Source: Acidobacteriota bacterium
Lineage (GTDB): Bacteria > Acidobacteriota > Blastocatellia > Pyrinomonadales > Pyrinomonadaceae
DNA: 64,000 nt
Assembly (NCBI GenBank): GCA_003385635.1
Contig: QQUY01000001.1
Location: 2,085,001-2,149,000 of the forward strand
Reading direction: 5' to 3'
Shown here: positions 54,912 to 63,967 of the stretch, one piece after another
How positions within the stretch are numbered: the stretch's first letter is position 1
Layout: each line of letters opens with the position of its first letter
Position numbers and translations under genes: made by a program
Notes under the pieces: model-generated
Database searches by the model: none
What the model was told of the DNA's origin: nothing
What the model saw: only the letters and a program-made list of their open reading frames with translations

Positions 54912-55472
54912 ATGGGAATCAACGTCGTAATAAACGAGACAAAACCAAAGATGGCATCAGTGATCGAGGACCTCCGGCGTAAGCTCGCTGCTGTCAGGAC
55001 CGGAAGGGCCAGTACCAGCATCCTCGATAATATCGTGGTCGACTATTACGGGACGCCTACGCCTTTGAACCAGATGGCATCGGTGAACGTTCCTGAGCCA
55101 CAGTTGCTTACGGTCCAGCCCTGGGACGCCACGCAGATCGATTCGATCGAGAAAGCGATAAACACTGCTAATCTGGGAATCAATCCTTCGAACGACGGCA
55201 AGATCATCAGGCTTCCCATTCCTCCCCTGAATGAGGAAAGGCGCCAGCAGCTAGCGAAGCAGGTCCACGAGATAGCTGAAGAACACAAGATCGCTATCCG
55301 TAACATTCGTCAGCATTCGAACAACGAACTGAAGAAACAGCTCGCCGACAAAGAGATCTCGGAGGACAACGAGCGGATCGGCCTCGACGAGGTCCAGAAG
55401 CTTACGGATGAGTTCGTGGGCAAGATCGATGAGCTCGCGAAGAAGAAAGAGGAAGAGATCCTGACGGTTTAG
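54912..55472 (+). CDS. frr: Ribosome recycling factor
   Basis: Splits post-termination ribosomes together with EF-G. The 186-residue protein has [38 protein letters not shown] and [30 protein letters not shown], both diagnostic, and normal length. It is the last gene of the tsf-pyrH-frr cluster. Confidence 0.98.
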   Translation: MGINVVINETKPKMASVIEDLRRKLAAVRTGRASTSILDNIVVDYYGTPTPLNQMASVNVPEPQLLTVQPWDATQIDSIEKAINTANLGINPSNDGKIIRLPIPPLNEERRQQLAKQVHEIAEEHKIAIRNIRQHSNNELKKQLADKEISEDNERIGLDEVQKLTDEFVGKIDELAKKKEEEILTV

Positions 55473-55495
55473 AAGTGAAAAAATTTTGTATCGTG

Positions 55496-55525
55496 AAAGG
55501 CTGTCTGCATAGGCAGCCTTTTTCG
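55496..55525 (+). terminator. Rho-independent terminator after frr
   Basis: Stem AAGGCTG (55497-55503) / CAGCCTT (55514-55520) with a T-rich tail TTTC. It lies 24 bp after frr. Confidence 0.8.
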
Positions 55526-56013
55526 CATCCCGGAAGTCACTGAATTCGGACGGCTATAACTGAATAGCAATCAATTGCGCCCTGCTTTGGCTGAGGGTTT
55601 TCTCGTGCCTTACAAGCTTCTGGGGCTTTAGCCCCGAATGAGCCGGCTGAAGCCGGCGAGGAGACCTTTGGCTGTCTTTTGATCCCCCCGCTGAAGCAGG
55701 GGCCACTGATGTCCAATTTTGCGAGGATCGATCGGTTAGATTAGACTGAAAGCTTTCGCGATCTGAATTCCCTATACTCTCAGTCCTTCTGGTCCGAGCT
55801 CCTGCTTTCGTTTTTAATGGCGCCATGAGCTGATGCTTCCGGAAGGCACTCAGACGGCCCAGTTTCGAAATGGGCCATAACTGTTCAACTTTCGAATCCA
55901 AAGTTTCGTGTTCTTCCGTGCTAATCTTTGGCGGTTTCTTCTCTTCATTCCAAGCGTGCGGGGTCCGAAAACGAAAAAAGGAGGGGATAAACCCCGCCGC
56001 TGCACTTTTAACA
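55526..56013. repeat. Intergenic region with GGGCTTTAGCCC-type palindromes
   Basis: No gene is seen in ~490 bp. 55622-55635 is GGGGCTTTAGCCCC, 55642-55657 is GCCGGCTGAAGCCGGC, 55685-55701 is CCCCCGCTGAAGCAGGGG. The rest is unique A/T-richer sequence that includes GGTTAGATTAGACTGAAAG. These palindromes are of the REP-like type seen in many environmental bacterial genomes. Confidence 0.55.
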
Positions 56014-56036
56014 GGGGAGGGGACGAGCCCCTCCCC
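56014..56036 (-). terminator. Hairpin terminator after the TonB-dependent receptor gene
   Basis: Perfect 9-bp stem GGGGAGGGG / CCCCTCCCC with loop ACGAG, six bases past the gene's stop on the minus strand. The following minus-strand sequence is TGTTAAAAG, only weakly T-rich. Confidence 0.6.
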
Positions 56037-56042
56037 AACGAA

Positions 56043-59000
56043 CTACCAACGGAACCTGGCCTGAAGCTCGACCGTCCTGTTTCCGCCTGAATTCCCACCG
56101 AATCGTCCGAAGCCGCCTGCGGTGCTGACAGATTGGCCGAACAGCGACGAGCTGAGGTTTCCCACGGGGGAACTCTCGTTGGTCGTGTTTAGGAGGTTGT
56201 TGATCCTGACGCCAAGCGACAGGTTGTATTTTCCACGCGAATTGCCGCCGAAGAAGCCTCCGCGTCCACGGCCACCGCCACCAAATCTGCCTCCGCGACC
56301 ACCACGACCGCCGCCGCCGGAGTCATCTACAGAATTGTCCTCACCGCCGCCAAAACTGAACGATCTATCTATTCCGAGGTTAACCGTAAAGAACGAGGGT
56401 CCCCGACCGTAGTTCCTCGGCAGAGTTGCGTCCGGATCAAAACCGGAAACATCGCACCACGAAGAAGTCAGTCCTAGCGCGTCACAACGTGCTCCAAGCT
56501 CTCCATAGGTCGGACGATCGTTGAATATCGAGTCCCCGTTGGAATCTATGCCCGACGTGATATCGAACGGGCTGCCGGATCGTGCAATGATGAACGGCCT
56601 CAGGCTGATTCCGAACGGGACATTGACCGAACCTCCCATGAAGAAGGTATGGCGCGTATCGAAGCTCGAATTGCTGTATTCGTCGCTCAGATCATAGCTG
56701 TATGCCGGAAATCCGCCGTCCGAATTGCTCTTCGAATTGGCAAGAATGTAGTTGCTAAACAGCGTCAGGCCCTGGCTGAAGAAAGTCCTGAAGCTGACGA
56801 TCAGCCTTTGGCTGTTCGAATAGCCGCTCGTTTCGTACTGGTAAATGTTTCCTGCTGTAGGATCAGGCCTCAGTGCGTTGAGCGCTGCCGAGTCACCAAC
56901 CGGGCAATCAAAGCCAGGAGGGCAGACGGGAGCATTTATGTTACGCGAACGAACCTGATGCAGATCTCTCGCCGTTACGTAGTAGACCGAGATCGTGGAC
57001 CTGCCCGGAAGCTGTCTTTCGACGCTGAACGCGCCTTGCATCGTGTAAGGCGCCTGCACGCTGCCGGCTATTATCCGAGGAATGCTCGAAAGCGGCGCCA
57101 CCTGTGCCAATTGATCCGCAGTCGGAACATTTGTTACGCCGTCAAGAGTAAACACCGGCTGGTCCAGAAGCGGGTTTCCAAGCCCGATCACGTATTGCTG
57201 CTGGCTGACTCCGTCAAGACGTTCGGCCTGTAGCACCAAGTTCTCGCTGAAGCGATTGTAAAAGATCCCGAAGCCGCCTCTGAAGACGGTTTTCGGCTGG
57301 CCGCCGCTACCCGCACCGGGTGCGTAAGCAAAACTAAACCTTGGCGCGAAGTTAGTTCCGTCCGAGATATTCGTCTGATTTTCGTACCTGAGGCCGAAAC
57401 TTAGCGTTAAGTTCGGGCTGAACCTCCAATCGTCCGTTATAAAAGCGCCGAAATCGTACTGCGAGATGTCAGCGAGCGGATTTCCTGTCGTGATGCTGAA
57501 CTGATTCGGGTTGTACCTGGGATCGGGATTTCCAAGCAGGTTCTGCCTGTACTGTTCGATCGAGCTGACGAAAAAGTCGTCGGAGGGGTCGCCAGGCGTG
57601 CCGTTGTCGTTCAGGAAACCGGCAAACGTAAATGTCCCGCCGTAGTTGTTCTCTGTCCTGTCCTCGAGGGTCCTTCCCCTGACCCTGACTCCGAATTTAA
57701 CGGCGTGCTGCGAGTCCTTGCCAAGTGCTGTCGTCGTGTAATTTTGAAGCTCCCACGAAGATTGCTTGTCGTAACTGAGACCGACGGAAGAGCCGCCGGC
57801 AGTAAATGCGCCGGAAACATTGACCGTCGGGATCGTGTTGTCGCCGATCTGTTCCCGGTTCTCGTTGCGATACTGGAAACGGGTCTCGTTTACAGTCTTG
57901 GCGTTGATGATCGCCGTCTCGGTGGCCTGGAACGTGTGTTCTGTATTCTCAGAACTCGTCGCCCTTTCGGGAAGCGAAAACCCTCCGATTCCCTGATTCT
58001 CGGCTGTCCGACGCTCGAACTCGTAACGCATCACCAGTGTATTGTCCTGATTGATCGCGTAGTCGAATCTGGGGCCGATCGAGAACCTTCGGCTCGGGAC
58101 TGTAAATTCCTGCTGAAAAGGAACCGGCTCAAAGTTGCTGTTCAAAACCGTGCCGTTAACGATCGAGCCATTGTCGATCTGACGGTTGTCGATGTTGAGA
58201 AAGAACGACGCCTTGTTCTTGATTATCGGGCCGCTGATGTTGCCCCCGTAAAACATTCTTCGGCTATCGGCCTTGTTCTCCGCGAAAGGATTCCTAGTGT
58301 TGAAAGCATCGTCATTAAAGTTAAAGAACGCCTGGCCGCGGAACTTGTCGGAGCCGGGCCTTGTAAGAATCTCGATCCTGCCAAACCCGAGCCGGTCATA
58401 CTCTGCCGAAAACGGGTTCTGGTTGATCCGGATCTCGCGGATCGATTCCTTCGGAGGGAGGTTTCCCCCCTCGAATCCATCAATGTAGATCTGGCCGCCA
58501 TTAGGTCCTGCTGCGCCGCCGGCAAGCGCCTGGAGCGCCGCTTCGAGGTCGTCAGGATCATCCGGTAGAGCGGCAATATCCTCTTCGCGAAGGACCAGGG
58601 CGCTTGCGTTGTTCTGCGAGTCCGTGCTTACCTGGCCTTCGTCATTGACCTCAACCTCTTCCTGAACACCTTCGACATTGACGATGATCGGGAACTCAGA
58701 CTTCGAACCATTTGTCACGTCAACGTCAGTAGCTTCATAAAGCGCGAAGCCTTCGGCATTCGCCCGGACCGTATATCGGCCTGTCGATAGCCCATCAATC
58801 GTGTAGGAACCCGAAGCATTTGTTACTGTCGTTTTCTCATTTCCGCTGCGGTCGATAACGACGACCGTAGCTCCTACAACTGCGTCACCAAGGCTGTCGG
58901 TGACCTGACCAGTTATTGATCCGCTTTGCTGCGCGACCGCGATCCCGGCGGCAAGCAAAACGCAGGCAAATGCCTTCGCAAAAAATAATGCCCTGTTCAT
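56043..59000 (-). CDS. TonB-dependent receptor, Oar-like, with N-terminal carboxypeptidase-regulatory domain
   Basis: Outer-membrane receptor of 985 residues. A signal peptide (~1-23, ending VAQQ) is followed by a carboxypeptidase-regulatory-like Ig domain (SITGQVTDSLGDAVVGATVVV...SGSYTIDGLSTGRYTVRA). A plug region with a DPDDLEAALQALAGGAAG segment and a ~700-residue beta-barrel follow, ending in Trp as outer-membrane barrels do. This architecture is common in Acidobacteriota. An unusual Gly/Arg tract (GGRGGRFGGGGRGRGGFFGG) interrupts the barrel near residue 905. A DUF5666-type gene with its own Gly-rich tract lies just upstream. Ligand unknown. Confidence 0.92.
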   Translation of the reverse strand: MNRALFFAKAFACVLLAAGIAVAQQSGSITGQVTDSLGDAVVGATVVVIDRSGNEKTTVTNASGSYTIDGLSTGRYTVRANAEGFALYEATDVDVTNGSKSEFPIIVNVEGVQEEVEVNDEGQVSTDSQNNASALVLREEDIAALPDDPDDLEAALQALAGGAAGPNGGQIYIDGFEGGNLPPKESIREIRINQNPFSAEYDRLGFGRIEILTRPGSDKFRGQAFFNFNDDAFNTRNPFAENKADSRRMFYGGNISGPIIKNKASFFLNIDNRQIDNGSIVNGTVLNSNFEPVPFQQEFTVPSRRFSIGPRFDYAINQDNTLVMRYEFERRTAENQGIGGFSLPERATSSENTEHTFQATETAIINAKTVNETRFQYRNENREQIGDNTIPTVNVSGAFTAGGSSVGLSYDKQSSWELQNYTTTALGKDSQHAVKFGVRVRGRTLEDRTENNYGGTFTFAGFLNDNGTPGDPSDDFFVSSIEQYRQNLLGNPDPRYNPNQFSITTGNPLADISQYDFGAFITDDWRFSPNLTLSFGLRYENQTNISDGTNFAPRFSFAYAPGAGSGGQPKTVFRGGFGIFYNRFSENLVLQAERLDGVSQQQYVIGLGNPLLDQPVFTLDGVTNVPTADQLAQVAPLSSIPRIIAGSVQAPYTMQGAFSVERQLPGRSTISVYYVTARDLHQVRSRNINAPVCPPGFDCPVGDSAALNALRPDPTAGNIYQYETSGYSNSQRLIVSFRTFFSQGLTLFSNYILANSKSNSDGGFPAYSYDLSDEYSNSSFDTRHTFFMGGSVNVPFGISLRPFIIARSGSPFDITSGIDSNGDSIFNDRPTYGELGARCDALGLTSSWCDVSGFDPDATLPRNYGRGPSFFTVNLGIDRSFSFGGGEDNSVDDSGGGGRGGRGGRFGGGGRGRGGFFGGNSRGKYNLSLGVRINNLLNTTNESSPVGNLSSSLFGQSVSTAGGFGRFGGNSGGNRTVELQARFRW

Positions 59001-59070
59001 TGGTAATAGTCCTCTCAGATATAAAAATTTCGACGACCGATCGACGGCCGGTTATTAAATTCGTTTTAAT

Positions 59071-60294
59071 CTAGAACTCGACGCTGTCGAGTCCCGGTAT
59101 ATTCAGACTTCCGCCGACGCCGCCGCCTCTTTGGCCACCGGCCGCCATCTGGGCCATTGCTATGAAGGGCTCTACGCCCGCAAGAAGCTTGATCGCCGTA
59201 AGCCGTCCGGGCTGTTTTGCTTTGGGACTGGAAACAGCGACCATATCTCCTTCTTTAAGATCCGCAACCGTGATGCTCGGAAAGCGGTTTATAAGATCGT
59301 TGAGGTCTGCGCGCATTCCGCCCCCGGGACCTCCACCTGCTCCGGGACGACCCTCGGCGTTCGCAGGACGGCCTTGTTGACCGCTTTCTCCACCTCGCGG
59401 TCTTCCCTGCCCGCCGCCCTGTCCTCCGGCGCCGCGCTGCCCGCCGCCCGCCATCATCGCCTGGAACTGCGCCATCCTTTGAGCAGTCTCCTCGGGAAAT
59501 TTCTTAAGAAGAGACGTCTGTTTAACGCTTACCACAAAATCCTGTTCCGTTTTGAGATCGGTGATCGTCACTTCGTTCTTCTCGGCGTCAACCGCTTTCA
59601 CGGTTCCGGCGATCGTCTGAAATGCACCCGTGATAATCTCCTCGGCCGCAAAGGTCTTTCCATCCGCGCCCCGGTCTCCGAGCGCCTGGATCATATCTTC
59701 AGGTTCTATTTCCGATATAGAGCTTGCTTCCGCATCGGCATATCTGGGCGATTCCGCTGAATAACGAAGGAATCTGGCATTTTCTTTGGGTGTGAGCTCT
59801 AGCGACACTGCGCTTCCGGTTATCGCACGCATCTCCACTGTTATGACGCCCGTTTCAGCGTCAACGGCCGAGACTCGGCCCGAGATTCCGCGCCGCTGCC
59901 ACTCGGCCCTCTGCTTTGCCTGCTGAGCCGCAATATCGCTCACTTTTACGAGATATACTCCGGTGGCGATTATCGACTTCTTATCGTCAGCAACCTGGCC
60001 GGTCAGAAGCACGCGGTCGCCGACACTTAGTTCTTCAAGGCTGGAATCGGTCGCCGCTTTGAGACTCAGGTTGTCAGGTGGAAGCTTCTTGTATTTCGTG
60101 GTTGAGACCAGGACTGCATCAATAACGCCGTCTTTCGTTTCGACAACTATTTTCTCGGCTCCCTTTATCTTTACTATCCCAAGAGCCAGGTTGCCCTGGA
60201 TGCCAATATCGGGAAGGCCACCCTGTGCCAGAACAGCACCGGCTCCGATAGCTACGAACAGAAATGCAGAAATAAAGAATTTAATAGCGCGCAT
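59071..60294 (-). CDS. Exported DUF5666-type protein with Gly-rich segment
   Basis: A 407-residue exported protein. The signal peptide is residues ~1-23 (ending VLAQGG). Several repeats of a small beta domain follow, each with a VVETKDGVI / ITVEMRAITG / VTITDLKTEQD core and a 'GDRVLLTGQV' or 'PEDMIQALGD' element, the DUF5666 pattern. Residues ~290-345 are very rich in Gly, Arg, Gln and Pro (GGGQRGAGGQGGGQG). It is transcribed toward the TonB receptor gene with a 70-bp gap, so they probably form an operon. Function unknown. Confidence 0.75.
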   Translation of the reverse strand: MRAIKFFISAFLFVAIGAGAVLAQGGLPDIGIQGNLALGIVKIKGAEKIVVETKDGVIDAVLVSTTKYKKLPPDNLSLKAATDSSLEELSVGDRVLLTGQVADDKKSIIATGVYLVKVSDIAAQQAKQRAEWQRRGISGRVSAVDAETGVITVEMRAITGSAVSLELTPKENARFLRYSAESPRYADAEASSISEIEPEDMIQALGDRGADGKTFAAEEIITGAFQTIAGTVKAVDAEKNEVTITDLKTEQDFVVSVKQTSLLKKFPEETAQRMAQFQAMMAGGGQRGAGGQGGGQGRPRGGESGQQGRPANAEGRPGAGGGPGGGMRADLNDLINRFPSITVADLKEGDMVAVSSPKAKQPGRLTAIKLLAGVEPFIAMAQMAAGGQRGGGVGGSLNIPGLDSVEF

Positions 60295-60406
60295 TTTTCT
60301 AGAATGATCCCCTCTTAGAGAAGTGTTTGAGAGTTGTCCCCGTCAAATAACCGGTCCCTCGAATAAGGTTCAATTCTACTGAACGGTGATGCGGGGGTGT
60401 GTAAAG

Positions 60407-60435
60407 ATTTGTAAACCGTTGTGAAGTAAGGTCAA
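60407..60435 (-). promoter_or_regulatory. Candidate promoter of the DUF5666/TonB receptor genes
   Basis: Minus-strand -35 TTGACC (60435-60430), 17-bp spacer, -10 ACAAAT (60412-60407). The -10 is weak. The following leader is about 110 bases. Confidence 0.35.
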
Positions 60436-60461
60436 CGGTCAAAGGTTGGAAAAAATGGTGT

Positions 60462-61421
60462 CTAAGACTCCTGCCAGGCGGGCTGTTTTGATCGCGAAGT
60501 GAAGACCAGTCCGAGGCTTGCAGTGAAGAGCACAAAGAGTGCGGCCGTCCATAAATACGGGATGGAAAGCAGAACTGTCCACGTAAATGCCCCGATCAAA
60601 AGAGCCAGGGTTTCCGACGGCTTCTTGCTTGTGAACCTCCGGAGAATAAACTTCCCTGTTCCGGACTGAAGAACCACCCTGCCAAAGACATAGGCAAGCA
60701 TTATCACCACAAACGCCAGGACGCCGATCACGCCGCTGACAAAACCGGGGAGCAAGCCGAGCGAAAGCATCACGCCAAGCGTGATGACTATGAAGCTGAG
60801 ACCTCCTATCCCAAATACCTTTAATGGAGAAAGCTGGATCCTGGCGGCGGCCCGACCGACCGCACCCGGGGTCAGAAAGGAAATCAGTACTGAAAGTCCG
60901 AACCAGAACAGGAGCGAGAGAAGCCTCTGTACGAGAAATCCGATAGAGAGGTCCGGTGCAAAGATCCTGCTCGGTTCCCTTGAAAGATTTCTTAGCTCTT
61001 CTTCATATCCCGCGTAAACAACGGTCTCGCTGCCGGCCGACCTCAACGGTTCTTCTACCTCAGGCTGGTAGCTCCCGCCAAAAATGATAACGTCGCCACC
61101 AATATAAGCATCCTTGCGCTGTAGTACGTTGCCCCCAATTGTCGCGACCTCGCCTTTGACTTTGCCTTCGATGACCACATCGCCACCAAATGAAAGAACG
61201 CCTTTTGCCTCACCTTTCACAATGACGGTCTTGCCAAACGCGAACACCTCCATCTCGGGGGCGTTCTCGACGATCAGTGTATCCTGGTCCGGCTCTGAGA
61301 CTTGTGTTTGTGAGAGGACTACTGCGGAAAGTAAGAGAAGGAATGTGCAAGCGATCACCGCCCGCGAGAGCGCGTCGGCGAAGTGGCAGATTGAAAGTGA
61401 TTGTGCATTTTGCCCGATCAC
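60462..61421 (-). CDS. Bactofilin-like beta-helix protein with C-terminal transmembrane helices
   Basis: A 319-residue exported or membrane protein. A signal/anchor segment (~18-38) is followed by short beta-helix repeats with hydrophobic periodicity (MEVFAFGKTVIVKGEAKGVLSFGG...VVIEGKVKGEVATIGG...AYIGGDVIIFGG), as in polymer-forming bactofilin domains. Then come four hydrophobic helices (~165-310). It starts at GTG 61421, overlapping the anti-sigma gene stop by four bases (GTGA), so it is coupled to the sigma operon and may be its output or sensor partner. Confidence 0.75.
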   Translation of the reverse strand: MIGQNAQSLSICHFADALSRAVIACTFLLLLSAVVLSQTQVSEPDQDTLIVENAPEMEVFAFGKTVIVKGEAKGVLSFGGDVVIEGKVKGEVATIGGNVLQRKDAYIGGDVIIFGGSYQPEVEEPLRSAGSETVVYAGYEEELRNLSREPSRIFAPDLSIGFLVQRLLSLLFWFGLSVLISFLTPGAVGRAAARIQLSPLKVFGIGGLSFIVITLGVMLSLGLLPGFVSGVIGVLAFVVIMLAYVFGRVVLQSGTGKFILRRFTSKKPSETLALLIGAFTWTVLLSIPYLWTAALFVLFTASLGLVFTSRSKQPAWQES

Positions 61422-62008
61422 ACCTTGGAACTGCGATTAAACCTCTGAATCAACCTAGAAAGGGTCAGAGACGAAACCGCGAAAACAAAAACCGCCGCAA
61501 CAAGAGTCGCGAGCGAGCTGAAAATTAAACTCTGGCCAAGGCCGCGCAGAACGACTCCGAAGCCTGTACCTATCTCGAAGATAAAATGAAAAAAGAACCC
61601 GGTAACAGAGATCAACTTTAAAAGCACGTTTTGTGAAGCAGCGAACGCGATAGCACCGGCCTCTGTCCCCAGGCTTATCGCGGTTAGGAAAAGCAGGAAC
61701 GCAAGAGCGAACACGGCTCTGAATCGCTCAGATGAAGTTCTTATTCCCGATACATTGCTCTCGGCCTTCACCGTCACCACTTTCGCAAACTCAGCGGGAA
61801 CCTCAAGCAGTTCATTAACGTCATCGACAACCGAATCGATCGCGAAAAGAATTTCCTTCTGAAGTTGATACTCGGTCTGACAGAGTCCGCAACCGGAGAT
61901 ATGCGATTCAATGTCGAACTCCTGATCCGGCGTGAGCTCGCCGTCTAGGTAGGCCGCGATGTCGAACTTCGCGCAGTCCATTCCTGACTTGTGGGTATCA
62001 GGCGCCAT
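61418..62008 (-). CDS. Membrane anti-sigma factor with zinc-finger N-terminus
   Basis: A 196-residue protein. The N-terminal cytoplasmic part has the anti-sigma zinc-finger motif H-x3-C-x2-C (ESHISGCGLCQTE, residues ~31-43) preceded by IAAYLDGELTPDQ. Two or three hydrophobic segments follow (~100-190). It probably holds the ECF sigma factor encoded 18 bp upstream. The next gene starts inside its stop. The periplasmic part is short, so the signal is likely sensed in or near the membrane. Confidence 0.85.
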   Translation of the reverse strand: MAPDTHKSGMDCAKFDIAAYLDGELTPDQEFDIESHISGCGLCQTEYQLQKEILFAIDSVVDDVNELLEVPAEFAKVVTVKAESNVSGIRTSSERFRAVFALAFLLFLTAISLGTEAGAIAFAASQNVLLKLISVTGFFFHFIFEIGTGFGVVLRGLGQSLIFSSLATLVAAVFVFAVSSLTLSRLIQRFNRSSKV

Positions 62009-62026
62009 AACAATCCCGCGATCCGG

Positions 62027-62632
62027 CTAAATGCCGGTCAGCCCCCTTTCGATCAACATTTCCCGCATCATCTCGCGGGCCCTGAACAACCTGTTCTTCA
62101 CTGTCCCGAGTGGCAGATCCGTGGTTTCCGCAATCTCTACATAGCTCAGGTCCTTACCGTGCCGAAGTACGATAAGCTCGCGGTAAGCCGTAGGAAGGCA
62201 TTTAACGACGGACTCGATCTCCGTTCGCCATTCGCTTCTCTGCCGGTCTTGTTCCGGGTTTGGCCGGCTGCTTTCCAGCTGAAGCTGATACGATCCTTCC
62301 TGGTTCTCCGTTTCAATGCTTTGTTCTTTGCGGGAGTGACGCCGTATGTGGTCGATCGCGGCATTGTGGGCGATCCGGTAGAGCCAGGTAGAAAACTTGT
62401 AATCGGTGCTGTATCTCTCGAGCGAGTTATAGACTTTGATGAAGACTTCCTGGGTCACATCCAGCGAAGCGTCATAGTCATTTACGAATCGGTAAACGTA
62501 GCTGACGATGGGACGCTGATACCGCTCAACCAAAGCCGCGAAACTCTCGTCGGCGCCGCTGATGGCCCCGCTGACGAGTTCCGCATCGGTGAACTGACCT
62601 GGATCTTCGAGTGACAGTGTTCTTGTCGCCAT
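62027..62632 (-). CDS. ECF-type RNA polymerase sigma factor
   Basis: Alternative sigma factor of 201 residues (RpoE-like group). Region 2 is FAALVERYQRPIVSYVYRFVNDYDASLDVTQEVFIKVYNSLERY...STWLYRIAHNAAIDHIRR. Region 4 is LPTAYRELIVLRHGKDLSYVEIAETTDLPLGTVKNRLFRAREMM. The linker is ~35 residues of Gln/Ser/Glu. It is first in an operon with its anti-sigma factor and a bactofilin-like membrane protein. Confidence 0.94.
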   Translation of the reverse strand: MATRTLSLEDPGQFTDAELVSGAISGADESFAALVERYQRPIVSYVYRFVNDYDASLDVTQEVFIKVYNSLERYSTDYKFSTWLYRIAHNAAIDHIRRHSRKEQSIETENQEGSYQLQLESSRPNPEQDRQRSEWRTEIESVVKCLPTAYRELIVLRHGKDLSYVEIAETTDLPLGTVKNRLFRAREMMREMLIERGLTGI

Positions 62633-63034
62633 TGTAGAAAGTAGTTACGCAACCCCTTCGCGTAATGTTTCAGCCTCAGACGGCTGTAATGAAGTTGTTC
62701 GGTACGTCGGGGAATTATACCTGTATCATCGCGAATCGGCGAACTTAATGAAGAACGAGCCATCGTCAAAAGGAAAAGCGGACCGTGCTACCGGTCCGCT
62801 TCTCGCCTTTTCAACATTCTTTCTTATTGATCTTGTATTGCCGCTACGCGGCCAAGAATTTTCGGGACTTCTGATACGCGGGTTACGCGCTTCGGGCTCT
62901 GATTCGGCTGTCATGTGTCATGGATCATCTATCAGCCGTTAATCGAGCCCAGTTCCCGGAACTTGGAATTCGGAACCTCGAACTTGATCATGCCCGTCGC
63001 TGGCGCTCCGGATTCCGAACGCCCGTTTAATTCC
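62633..63034. repeat. Intergenic region with terminator and text-like repeats
   Basis: 402 bp without a gene. After the sigma gene start region come a terminator (62763-62801), repeats of GTCATGTGTCATGGATCA words (62880-62935), TTCCCGGAACTTGGAATTCG words (62950-62985), and at 62991-63013 another copy of the GCCCGTCGCTGGCGCTCCGG repeat, 22 bp beyond the pilM stop. Confidence 0.6.
62763..62801 (-). terminator. Terminator on the pilM strand
   Basis: Stem AAGCGGACC / GGTCCGCTT (62776-62784 and 62793-62801), loop GTGCTACC; on the minus strand it is followed by TTTCCTTTTGAC. It lies about 230 bp past pilM and ahead of the sigma gene. Confidence 0.7.
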
Positions 63035-63967
63035 TCACCTGTAGCCAAACGTCGCGATTCCAGCCGGAGCCGCTACATCGCTAAACCGGATCGAACCGCC
63101 GACCATTTCGAGGCCAATGTCGGAGGGTTGAAGCAGATCGACGCGCGTTCCGAGTGCCTCAGCAGTAATTCCTCTTAGACGCTCGTCAAACCCGCCTTCG
63201 CCGACGACCAAAAACCTGGAAAGCAGATTCTTTCCGCCCGCCGAATACTTATCGTTGTAATAGACAAGCAACCGGAAGATCTCATCATCCACCTCGTCGT
63301 CGCGGCAGGTCACTGAACGCACGAGGGCGGGTTCGCCGTTCCTAAGCAAGAGCGCGGTAAATCCGTTCTCCTGAGAACTGATTAAAAGCGAATCCCCAAC
63401 CGTATGGGTCTCTACAAGCCACTTAAGCTCGCAAACAGACTTTGAGAGAATCAGGCCCGCTTTCCATCCAAGACTTTCGAAAACCGTCTCGTACTCGTCC
63501 AGGACCGCGAGCTTGATCGCTGAAGCAAGATACCGCGTCCTTCCATCCGTAAGAGGATCGAGCCTTTCCAAAGAGATCCTTAGCTGGTCGGAAGGGACTC
63601 CAAAGCTTGTCTCCGCTTTGAATTCCAGGACCTCGGCAAGCTCTTTTCTGGACGCAGGCACTTCCGAAAGCGTGAGAATCGCTGTTCTCGCGGTACTGCT
63701 CGGAAGCGTAACCGACCAGTTCTTTGTTCCCGCGAGGCCGCACTCTTCGGTAGCACGCTGAAGACCTGAAGCAAACAAAGAAGGATCCGGTATATTCTCT
63801 TCCGCAAAGGCCGGATAGACGACGCCTTCAGGAATCTCGACCGTGGCGGCCTGGCGGATACCATATCGCCCCGCGGCCTGTTTCTGTAGAGAAAGCGCAG
63901 TGATAGCCAGCTGTGATATGCCGATAGCGGCCTTCGGATAATGTGGTTTGATCAGGGATTCCAGCAT
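63035..63967 (-). CDS. pilM: Type IV pilus inner-membrane assembly protein PilM-like
   Basis: Actin-like cytoplasmic protein of the type IV pilus or type II secretion platform, 310 residues. It begins AAIGISQLAITALSL, an SHS2-type start, and contains LPSSTARTAILTLSEVPAS, FKAETSFGVPSDQLRIS and, near the end, FLVVGEGGFDERLRGITAEALG, matching the FtsA/PilM fold. It is somewhat shorter than typical (~350). The usual downstream pilN and pilO are missing; the next gene is an ECF sigma factor after a repeat region. An upstream operon may lie beyond the window. Confidence 0.78.
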   Translation of the reverse strand: MLESLIKPHYPKAAIGISQLAITALSLQKQAAGRYGIRQAATVEIPEGVVYPAFAEENIPDPSLFASGLQRATEECGLAGTKNWSVTLPSSTARTAILTLSEVPASRKELAEVLEFKAETSFGVPSDQLRISLERLDPLTDGRTRYLASAIKLAVLDEYETVFESLGWKAGLILSKSVCELKWLVETHTVGDSLLISSQENGFTALLLRNGEPALVRSVTCRDDEVDDEIFRLLVYYNDKYSAGGKNLLSRFLVVGEGGFDERLRGITAEALGTRVDLLQPSDIGLEMVGGSIRFSDVAAPAGIATFGYR

